Source: Anomaloglossus baeobatrachus
Taxonomy: Eukaryota > Chordata > Amphibia > Anura > Aromobatidae
Length of the DNA stretch: 64,000 bases
Direction of reading: 5' to 3'
NCBI RefSeq assembly: GCF_048569485.1
Contig: NC_134354.1
Span: forward strand, 88,016,142-88,080,141
Shown here: positions 34,582 through 44,774 of the stretch, piece by piece
How positions within the stretch are numbered: position 1 is the first letter of the stretch
How the letters are laid out: the number at the start of each line of letters is the position of its first letter
Notes under the pieces: generated by a model
Seen by the model: only the letters and a program-made list of their open reading frames with translations
Told to the model about the DNA's origin: nothing
The model's database searches: none
Translations under genes and position numbers: made by a program

Positions 34582-36429
34582 TGGTCATTGACCTATGGCA
34601 GCTAAATATCGCCAAGGCGGGAGAGCCTGCTACCGACCGAGGCCGCAAGTCATGAGGAAGCCGCCTTGGAAGCGGGTTTTCAGACTGTCGCTTTTTTGGG
34701 CGAGACTGAGCCCGCTAAGAATCTTAGCTCCTCTGATCCTTTTGAGTCCACATTGGACTGAGGAAAAATGGGACCTGCCCGAGCCTCGAAAAGGCCGAAA
34801 ACCCCGACTGCCTCTTGCTCTGTTGGGGTTTGTTGTGTCCGGGCTGAGGAAAGGATGAATCCTTACCCCTGGACTGTTTGATGGTTACATCCAACGCTCA
34901 CCAAACAGTCGGTCAGCAGAAAAAGGCAACTGGTTAGGCAACCTTTTTTGGAAGCAGAATCTGCCTTCCATTCACTTAACGAGCAGACCAGGCTCTGCTT
35001 AAAAACACGGAGTAGCGGAGGCTACCGCCGCACGGTTCGCAGAGTCCAGGACAACCTGAATCGCGTAAGAAACAAATGCAGACATTTGAGAGGTTAAGGA
35101 TGCCACCTGCGGCACAGATGTACTTGTAACCGTGTCAATCTGTGTAAGACAAGCTGAAATAGCTTGGAGTGCCCCAAGGGAGAGAATGCCGGAGCCAACG
35201 GTGCGCCGACAGCCTCATAGATGGCTTTCGACCAGAGATCCATCTGTCTGTCAGTGGCATCTTTGAGTTTGCAGTTCCATCTCCCACTGCAACTATGGAT
35301 CTAGCTACAAGCCTGGAGATTGGAGGATGCCGCTCGGGACATTGGGTCCGGTCCTTGACCAAGTCAGGGGACAGGGATAACGTGTATCCTAAGCCGTTTG
35401 GAGAAGCGCATATCTGGATAAGCGTGGTGTTCCTGGACTGCCTCTCTGAAGGCAGAGTGGTCCAGAAAAATACGTGAAGCTGACTCCTCCACTGGAGGAG
35501 CTGTGAGAAATAACCCACATTCTATAGATGGACGCTATAAGATTATTTACTATGGCGTCACAATCAGGTGTATCCAGATTGAGAGCGGTCTCAGGATCAG
35601 AATCCTGAGCCGCTACTTCCGCCTCATTACACAGCGAGTCCTTCTGTTAGGACCCTGATGAAACCGAGGCCGCTCATAGCGAGCCCACTTAGGCTGTCTG
35701 GGACTGACGTCCGTGCAGAGCCGTGACTCTGGGATGCGTGTGACATTCCCGGAGCTGTTAGTTATTCACACTGAGGGGGGCCATGGATCAATGATTCAAC
35801 AGTGCCCATATTGTGAGAGACATGTCCGGACTGCTAGGCTTCTAGTATCATAGCCATAGTCTCAGAAAAACTGTCAGTAAATACTGCAGACACCGTCCTC
35901 ATCCCCTGGCCATTAGTGCATACAATGGGAGTCTATGTACCTGCCGGCCGTATAGCCGTACATGCTGTACCAGCTGTATAGAAAAACATGTGGTTCTGCA
36001 CCTTTGTTTTACACAGAGAATATGCTGATAACTCCTCCGCATAATCCAGGAGGGTATATACAACGTGCGACCAAACAGTGCAATGTATATAGTACAAGCA
36101 TATCTATACGTGCACTTCTGCACTAGTGGGGTTAGCACCACAGGTGGTGCTTAACGCCTGTTACAGCGATTGTGTGACTATCAGAATGCCAGGGTCTTCC
36201 ACACTTGTCTCTGTATCGTACAGAAACTGACACTAATGGCTGCCGGTGTCCTTGTAGAGAAGGAAGCCGTGGGCGTGCCTGAGAAAGTGCGGGAATCCGG
36301 TTTCACAGTGCACACAGTGAGAGGGGTGGAGTATGCAAAACATACTCCAGCTCTCAGCTCTGCTCTATGCAGCGTCACGCCCCTACCCTGACTGTCAGGG
36401 CTGTGGGCGGTAACGAAGGGAGACTAGGC

Positions 36430-36915
36430 CCAGAAGCCGGGGACTCGAGTTAACAGCGCGGCCGCCGTAAAAGCGCGGGCCGCGCTGAAGTCCCCGGCGC
36501 ACCACAAGTGCCAGCCGCGCCGCAGTTCCAGCGGCCGGCGCGACCGATTCATAGAAGTGGCCAGCGTCCCGCCCCTCTCCTGACTGGCAGGTCTGGGGGC
36601 GGGAACGAGCGGAAGCAGGCCGCAAAAGCCGGGGACTCTAGTTATCAGCGCGGCCGCCGTAAAAGCGCGGGCCGCGCTGAAGTCCCCGGCGCACCACAAG
36701 TGCCAGCCGCGCCGCTGCCAGCGGCCGGCGCGACCGATTCCTGGAAGTGGCCAGCGTCCCGCCCCTCTCCTGACTGGCAGGTCTGGGGGCGGGAACGAAC
36801 GGAAGCAGGCCGCAAAAGCCGGGGACTCTAGTTATCAGCGCGGCCGCCGTAAAAGCGCAGGCCGCGCTGAAGTCCCCGGCGCACTACAAGTGCCAGCCGC
36901 GCCGCAGTCCCAGCG
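36430..36915 (-). repeat. GC-rich 191-bp tandem repeat in DIRS copy A leader
   Basis: About 2.5 units with period 190-192 bp, anchored by GCGGCCGCCGTAAAAGCGC at 36,458, 36,650 and 36,840. Very rich in G+C and CpG. DIRS copy B has only one unit (about 50,800-50,930). Confidence 0.85.
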
Positions 36916-37552
36916 GCCGGCGCGACCAATTCCCATAAGTGAGCCTGCTTCAGCGAAGCTGAATGAGGCCATGGCACAGGCGCCGCAGCGCTGATGTCCC
37001 CCGGCGCACTACAACACCCAGCATGCTGCGGTGTGAGCGCCAAATGCACGGGGACACAGAGTACCTTGAGGAAGCAGGGCCATGTCCCTGATGTACTCCG
37101 CTCCATCCAGCATCTTCTCCAGGGGCTGTAGATGGAGCACGGTCTCAGTGCCTGGAGACCGGTAAATCCCACTTCACCCAGAGCCCTGTAAAAAGGGATG
37201 GGGAAGGAATCAGCATGTGGGCTCCTGCCGCCGTACCCGCAATGGGTACCTCAACCTTACAAACACCTCCGACATACAGTGGGGTGAGAAGGGAGCATGC
37301 TGGGAGCCCTGTATGGGCCCTCTTTTCTTCCATCCGACATAGTCAGCAGCTGCTGCTGACTAAAAAGTGGAGCTATGCGTGGATGTGTTGCCTCCTTCGC
37401 ACAAAGCACAAAACTGGTGAGCCAGTGATCCCACTGGGGGTGTATAGCCAGAAGGGGAGGGGCCTTACACTTAAGTGTAATACTTTGTGTGGCCTCCAGA
37501 GGCAATAGCTATACACCCAATTGTCTGGGTCTCCCAATGGAGCGACAAAGAA

Positions 37553-38374
37553 ATATCAGTATTTGCAGATGATACAAAACTATGTAAGGTAGTTAACACA
37601 AAGGAAGACAGTTTGCAACTATAGATGGATTTGAGTAAATTGGAGAATTGGTTTGAAAAACGGCAAATAAGGTTTAACACAGATAAGTGTAAGGTTATGC
37701 ACATGGGAAGGAGAAACCGATGCTACAATTACTTACTAAATGGGAAACTGCTGGGGAAATCAGACATGGAAAAAGACTTAGGCATCTTAGTCAATGAAAA
37801 GCTAATTTGCAGTGCCCAGTGTCAAGCAGCTGCCACCAAAGCAAATAGGGTGATGGGATGCATTAGAAGAGGTCTGGGGGCACGAGATGAAAACATAATT
37901 TTCCCTCTCTACAAATCACTCATCAGACCACACTTGGGAGTATTGTGTGCAATTTTGGGCGCCGGTGCTCAAGAAAGACATTACTGAACTTGAAAGGGTT
38001 CAGAGGCGGGCAACTAAAATAATAAATGGAGTGGGAGCATTACAATACCCAAAAAGGTTATCAAAATTAGATCTATTTACTCTAAAAAAGACTCTAGAAA
38101 AGAGAAGACTTAGGGGAGACCTAATAAATATGTACAAGTATATCAGAGGGCAATACAGAGATCTCTCCCATCATCTGTTTGTACCAAGGGGGCATTCTCT
38201 TCGTTTGGAGGAAAGAAAATTTCTGCACCAGCATAGAAGAGGGTTCTTCATGGTAAGAGCAGTAAGGTTCTGGAACTTTCTTCCTGAGGAGGTGGTGATG
38301 GCTAACTCACTGAATGAATTTAAGAGAGGAATGGATGCTTTTCTTGATAGCAACAGTATAGAAGGTTATGAATA
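37553..38374 (+). pseudogene. CR1 LINE reverse transcriptase, C-terminal half
   Basis: Resumes exactly at RT motif C (ISVFADDTKLCKVV, 37,553-37,590). It continues with NWFEKRQIRFNTDKCKVMHM, DLGILVNEKL and the CR1-type C-terminus (RLSKLDLFTLKKTLEKRRLR, RAVRFWNFLPEEVV), with the last codons near 38,374. A frameshift near 37,950 separates two frames (37,625-37,987 and 37,947-38,375). Confidence 0.9.
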
Positions 38375-38640
38375 ACATCATATTACAGGTAAATAGTTGA
38401 CCCAGCTTAGGAGTCGGGAAATAATTTTTTTCCCTATGACGAAAACTGGATTCTAATCTGTGGGTTTTTGCCTTCCACAAGTTCAATACTGGAGAACAGC
38501 GGCACTAAAATAGGCTAAACCAGATGGACATAAGGTCTTCCTTCAGCCTTAGAAACTATTAAAAAAAAAAAAGGTGGAGCGAAAAGAAATGCAAACTGTG
38601 GCTACAGCAGTGTGGAGGGCACAGCAACTTTAGGACCAGT

Positions 38641-38646
38641 TTTATT
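38641..38646 (-). terminator. Polyadenylation signal of the coiled-coil gene
   Basis: TTTATT on the plus strand is AATAAA on the minus strand, about 265 bp past the stop codon of the terminal exon. Cleavage would fall near 38,615-38,630, just short of the CR1 tail. No other AATAAA lies between it and the stop. Confidence 0.6.
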
Positions 38647-38908
38647 ACAAAAAAAAAAAGGAAAAAAGTATTATTATTAATTATTAGTATTTATAAATCC
38701 ATGCACAGCAGGAAGTTGATATTATGAGGACTTCGGACCAAGCGATGATGAAGTCAGTACATGTTAAAGGTGTACCTAAAACCTTTAAACTTGTCGGTGA
38801 TGTTGCTGGGATTCACCGACATTTTCAGTAGAATCAATAGTTTAAATTCATAATACACAGATCTCAAATGAGAAAACCTTTGTGGTGCGAGACAGTCCTC
38901 TATTGGAA

Positions 38909-39091
38909 TCACTCTATATTTTCTTTCAGCCTCTGAAGGATCCGCTGTCGTTCTAGATAGTTGTCTTTCCTATGAAGAATCCTCTGCAGTTTGCGCTTCA
39001 TCTTCTCTCTTTCTTCTTCAGACATCTCGCTGCCCTGTTTCGCAGTTTTTAAACAGTCACTGATCTGCTGTCTCTTTATCTGCACAGTTGC
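38909..39091 (-). CDS. Terminal coding exon (g) of the coiled-coil gene
   Basis: Sixty codons plus TGA at 38,909-38,911, read from GCAACTGTGCAG after a CACCAG acceptor. Highly charged helix (SEMSEEEREKMKRKLQRIL, DNYLERQRILQRLKENIE). Phase 0 start matches the end of exon f. 3' UTR follows to about 38,620. Confidence 0.85.
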   Translation of the reverse strand, partial: ATVQIKRQQISDCLKTAKQGSEMSEEEREKMKRKLQRILHRKDNYLERQRILQRLKENIE

Positions 39092-42000
39092 CTGGTGAAT
39101 GGGGGGAAAATTGTGATCAAGAAATAATTTGTGAGGGCAGGTCTACTGTACAACATGAAGGTCACACTGACGTGTGCCAATTTCCAAATCCCCTATATAT
39201 CGTTAAATGTCATTCATTACCACTATACCATCCATGGAAACATCACCAGCTCAACTGTCTATGTGAATTACAGACATCTAATATATAAAGCTGAATGTAT
39301 GTATGTATGTATGTATGTATGTATGTCCGGGATTGGCATCTGCACCGTCGCAGCTACAGCCACAAAATTTTGCACACTCACACGTCTGGACCCAGAGAGC
39401 GTCATAGGCTATGTTGGGAGGCGAAATTTTAACCCCGCGCGTTCCAATTTACCAATCAATTTTGCCCCTATCTACATAATGGGGGAAAAAGTGAAACGAA
39501 AAATGTATCCGCACCATTGCATTTACAATCACGAAATTTTGCACAGACACCTCATGTGACCCAGGGAACGTCGTAGACTATGTTTTGACAGGAAAATTTA
39601 ACCCCGCGCTTTACAGTTACTCTCCAAAAAACATGCCTCCATTAAAGTAAATGGACCCTGGAACTACAGGTTATTAGTAGGAGCTGTGATTGGTTGCTAT
39701 AGGAACAAAAGACATTAATAGTATAAGAAGCTTATATGTGAGGTAATAAGATGTCGGTGGGGAGACAGAGAGAAAGAGACAGACGGGGAAAGACTGGGAA
39801 AGAGGCAGACGGGGAAAGAGGCAGACGGGGAAAGAGGCAGACGGGGAAAGAGGCAGACGGGGAAAGAGGCAGACGGGGAAAGAGGCAGACGGGGAAAGAG
39901 GCAGACGGGGAAAGAGGCAGACGGGGAAAGAGGCAGACGGGGAAAGAGGCAGACGGGGAAAGAGGCAGACGGGGAAAGAGGCAGACGGGGAAAGAGACAG
40001 ACGGGGAAAGAGACAGACGGGGAAAGAGACAGACGGGGAAAGAGACAGACGGGGAAAGAGACAGACGGGGAAAGAGACAGACGGGGAAAGAGACAGACGG
40101 GGAAAGAGACAGACGGAGCACATTACTTGGCCAATTTAGTTAAATCTGTGTGGAATATATACGTGGTGAAATGCTTCTATTAGCTTAGCTTTTGCCTTTT
40201 AATAATTACATTTCTATCTATTTGTTTTGTGGTTTTTGGGTGCAGAATAAATTTTTGTTAATACATTCTATTTTGTTAACAGTTATTAACCCGGGCGAAG
40301 ACATAAGGAGGACATCACCGTGGACCATAGTCAGAGGTATCTGCCTATGGATGAAAGACAGAGGAAAGTATCTCCAACAGACGACAACCATGATGTTTGG
40401 ATACTTGCCTGTAGTTCGGATTGATTTTCCTCTACCCGCTTGATCTGCGTTTTCAGAAATATCACTTCTTCCTGTATAGAAGAACAGATAAATGTGAGGA
40501 GCCACTGCAATGTTATCAGCAACCCCGTAGCGTGCAGTAACGCCCCCGAAAGCACGCAATGCTGTGAAAAGGCTTCGCATTTCATTAAGAAGCTTACAAA
40601 AAGTGAAAAAAATTTCTCATGAATAAAATCACCCTAAAATTGTCATCACCCAAGAAGTCCAGATCTCAGTAATGGTATAAAGGGGAAGAGTAAAATTCAA
40701 TTACCACCACTACATCTTAATCATAGAAAAGTTTGTGTAAATTATCTGTATATGCACCAAAATATACTCAATTTCACAAATGAAAGATTACCCTCCAGAA
40801 AAAAAAAAAAAGAAAAGAAAAAACAACTTTCATCCTTGTCTTGACCGAAACAGACTCTTTGCAAATCAGTAGTGTGAATGATGCTGAATTGAAAATGTCA
40901 CACGCTAGGGATCTCCAAACTTTGTGAAAATAAGCAGGACACTATTACGTAAAGAACCGTCCATGCTGTCCTCTCAGCAGACAGAAGAGCGAAGTAGCAG
41001 CACTAAAGTAGTAATGTGGATTGTTGCTGCAGTTTTGTAGACATTGATTATACACTGTATATATAATGGAACTTTGAGAACGCTGCACAGAAAGAGTCGG
41101 ATAATTTATATAGGACGCGTATGCTCCACCTGCTGTTATATTCTCTAGATGCTGGTAGAGACATATCTCAACAGATTTGCAGCAATAACTGCAGCAAAAG
41201 GTGGTCCTACAACTTATTGACTCAGGGGGCTGAATACAAATGCAGATTACGATTTTCAGATTTATATTTTTAAATATTCGGAAAACCATGTATCGTTTCC
41301 TTTACACTTTAGAAATACTTGTGACTCTATTAGAATATTACGTAAATATATTTTATTGGGATTTTAAATTTGTGAGTGTAATGTGTAAAAAATTCACAGG
41401 ATAGGAAAAAGTTTTTAAGGCACTGCATACAGTGATCCAAAACGGGCTGTGATTGGTGCCGTATGTGCTCTTAAAAGGAACCTGTCATTAGATTTGGTGA
41501 GTATAAGCTGCTGTCACCACCACTGAGCTCTATTATACAGTAATCTGGATTTCTATATATAAGTCCAGGCCACGCTGTATAATGTAAAAAAAAACGTTTA
41601 TAAAATACTCACCTAGGAGGAGGTCCAGTCTGATGGGTGTCACTGCTCTCTGCAGTGATCTCTGTCCTTCTATCCAGCCTAGGCCTCCATTGCAGTCTTA
41701 CGCAGGCGCAGTTTGATCTGCCCAGCCGAGGGCAGATCAAAGTACTGTAATGCGCAGGCTCAAGGGAAAGTTAAAGACCGCCCGCGCATACGCACTACAA
41801 TACTTTGATCTGCCCTGCGCAGGGCAGATCAAAGTGTGTCTGTACAGGACCTGAATGCCGGCTAGTGTGGATGATGTAGGACGCGTCATGCATACGAGCC
41901 TCAGAGGAAGGCGATCGCTGCAGAGAGGAGGCGCCGGACCGGAGAGCAGCGACACCCATCACACTGGACCGCCCCCTAGGTGAGTATTATAAAGATGTTT

Positions 42001-43713
42001 TTTACGTTCTACAGAGCGGCCTAGGCTCTTACATACAGCATTCCAGAATACTGTATACAAGAACCCAGCGGTGGTGGCCACAGCTTATAAGGGAAAAACC
42101 TGGTGACAGGATCCCTATAAACACCCGTTAGTTTTATAGTTTTTTGTTAAAGGATTTCCAGGGCCTCTCACTGTAACATCAGTAGGTGAGTGGAGTCGAT
42201 GACCTTGTATACACAAGTCTGCAGGGACACATGCACGATCAGCAACTTAAATCAGATAGCTGCACGATACATGTTGATGGTCCACACTTCCCATCAGGTA
42301 CATCTAGATGGGATCCAAAAAAAATCCAAGAAAAATCCAGCAATCCCAAGCAATAAAAAATTACAAAACTTTATTTCACATTTTAAAATTCCATGGTTAG
42401 GACTTCATTAAAAGGGAAACCGATGACGCGTTTCAGATCCAACAGATCCTTACTCATAACGGAGTATGAGTAAGGATCTGTTGGATCCGAAACGCATCAT
42501 CTGTTTCCCTTTTAATGTAGACCTAAGCATGGAATTTTAAAATGTGAAATAAAGTTTTGTAATTTTTTTATCGTTTTTGGGATTGCTGGATTTTTCTTGA
42601 TTTTTTTTTGTATTAATTCTTCTGGTGACCAGCTGGACTCTGGTTTGTGCATCCCCTTCTCTATACCAGGAATTGCAGATGGTGGTGGAGTGGCTGAGAA
42701 GTATTTTTTTGTTGTTATACATCTAGACGGAGGTCATCAGCACAACTCACCTGGATGCTGAAGAGAACACTGAACATATGGATATGTTCAGACATCTGCA
42801 GAAAGTATTTGGATAAACAAACCACATCATACCTTTAGCTGCTGGATCCTACACTGCACCTCCTGGACTTGCTGCTCAGTGGACTCCACCTTCAAAGCAA
42901 AGGATCTGAATAAAAGAATAGACAACAACGTTTAACACCTTGTTCAACAACGCCAATTTGAAAACATGGCAAACACAGTGATAAACGGCACATGCCGGAA
43001 CATGTTACAGAGATGCAGCCATGTTCTTCATAATCTTTTCTCTGGGCTCAACATATCTTATAATTTGTGGTGTGAGACTATTTTAAGGGTATGTGCGCAC
43101 GTTGCTTTTTACCTGCTTTTTTGCTGCTTTTTCTTCTGCGCTGTTTAATGCCAAAATGGATGTGTTCTTCTATTCAAGCAAAGTCTATGGGAATTTGGGT
43201 TTCTTGTTCACACTATGTTGTTCAAAATGCTGCCTTTTTGTGGCAGAACTTTGGTCAAAAACTCAGCTTTGCAGTGCAAAACCCAAATGGCAAAAACAAT
43301 TGACATGTTGCTTCTTTGAAAAGCTGAGTTTTTGACCAAAGTTCTGCCACAAAAAGGCAGCATTTTGAACAACATAGTGTGAACAAGAAACCCAAATTCC
43401 CATAGACTTTGCTTGAATAGAAGAACACATCCATTTTGGCATTAAACAGCGCAGAAGAAAAAGCAGCAAAAAAGCAGGTAAAAAGCAGGTAAAAAGCAAC
43501 GTGCGCACATACCCTAAGAAAAATAAAACAAAAATCAAAACAGAAATTGTGCGTATGTGTGTTCACCTAGTGGTTTTAATAAGTACTGCACATTGTCAAG
43601 GGTTTTACAGTCACTATAATGTAATCCTACAAGGCAATTATCAGCAAGATAGTATGTCTTAAGGCATAAACAAATTTATCGTTAAAAAAAAAAAATGCAA
43701 AAACTGTGTGCGT

Positions 43714-43780
<67 letters not shown>

Positions 43781-44734
43781 TGCAGCTAGTCCAAACTGTT
43801 AAGTAGTAGCACACCGGCCCTATCAACCAAGAAGCCGGTAGCAGTGCACTCCTGAAGATACAAAATCAAAATTACCCCCTTGGATTTAGAAACATACTAG
43901 ATGGCATAGATTTTACGCTGGATAAATGTTTAAATTTATTACCACAAATTGAGCCAGAATTCAGGCACATTTAAAGGGAACCTGTCATATCAAAAACCGC
44001 TATTATCCTGCAGAAATGGGATAATCTTCAGATTAATAGTGTTTTAAAGCTGCCCGGCCACCACACACAAAGCCTGGTTACCGGGATTTAATCTTGCAGC
44101 CTCCAGCTTTCAGTCATAGAGGCACAGCTTCAGTCACCGGCCAGTATACAGTAAGCGGCAGCTGTAACCACACCAGCTCTGCACTGATGCATTGACGAGC
44201 CGACTGTCACTCCATGCCAGTGCGCAGTTACAGCTGTCGTTCACTATGTACTAAGCGGTGACAAAATGCTCCGGACGCGCCTCTAGGACTGTAACTTTAT
44301 TCCTCCTGGCAGCCTCCAGCTTAATTTCTCCTCAGTAGCTGGGCTTTCAGAGTAGTAGCCACACATCTTTAGAATGCTATTAATCTGTAGACTAAACCCA
44401 TATCTTCAGGATAATAGTTGGATTTTTTATTTTTTTACATGAGGTCGCCTTTACTTTGGCAAATCACCCTATTCTGTTTTACCTCCTTTGATTTTCATCC
44501 ACACTTGCTCGGTTGGCAGCTTCCTGTTCCCATTTGGCAAGTTGTTTCTCAGCTTCTGCAAGTTGTAGCCTTGTTTGCTGATGGACATGTTGAATAGTCT
44601 CAGGGTTTAATTGCTTGAGCACATCATCAGGGGCGAGACTGCCCACATGGGTCGGATCCTGTGTCCTGCTCAGCAGTGCTCTTCCCAGCTGCACCATCTG
44701 GTCAAAGGACATTTTCTTAAAAAAAATAAAATAA

Positions 44735-44774
<40 letters not shown>

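Larger units (their letters stand above)
31291..37552 (-). mobile_element. DIRS-type retroelement, copy A (6.26 kb)
   Basis: Reverse orientation. Terminal repeats are inverted: the left end reads GAAGGGAATTTTGTTTACTT... and both ends share GGTGTATAGC(T)ATTGCCTC and CACACAAAGTATTACAC. Part of the terminal sequence recurs inverted just inside the left end (about 31,600-31,700), the internal complementary region of the family. Parts in element order: GC-rich leader (36,400-37,330), gag-like region (about 34,860-36,150), RT (about 33,960-34,580), RNase H (about 33,230-33,460) and tyrosine recombinase (about 31,810-32,720). It looks structurally complete but its genes are broken in many places. 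There is no target duplication. Confidence 0.9.
28100..38574 (+). mobile_element. CR1-clade LINE, split by two insertions
   Basis: Pieces 28,100-29,734, 30,689-31,290 and 37,553-38,574 are collinear and total about 3.26 kb. The 5' piece contains the CR1-typical CATCAGGAGGGCTTTAAACTAG stretch near 28,219 (quoted as CATCAGGAGGGCTTTAAACT). The 3' UTR ends with CTTCCTTCAGCCTTAGAAAC and a run of A. The insertions are a TTAA element in the coding region after the endonuclease and a DIRS element between RT motifs. 5' sequence, including ORF1, is missing or very short, as is usual for CR1 copies. Confidence 0.9.
39277..40300 (+). mobile_element. Non-autonomous Helitron, 3' end truncated
   Basis: Begins TCTAATATATAAAGCTGAAT followed by ATGT repeats and TCCGGGATTGGCATCTGCAC, then GCAGCTACAGCCACAAAATT. 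This matches my memory of a widespread vertebrate Helitron family. The expected 3' hairpin and CTRR end are missing: the sequence stops at AACCCGGGCGAAG (40,300). It lies in the intron between exons f and g and contains a minisatellite. Confidence 0.7.

Noticed and set aside
39674-40143. Open frames of 129-149 aa on both strands (SPSVSFPVCLFPRL-type repeats)
   Set aside because: They read through a 16-bp minisatellite, which keeps every frame open; no protein signal.
43091-43566. Overlapping 70-103 aa frames on both strands
   Set aside because: Mirror images of the palindromic MITE.
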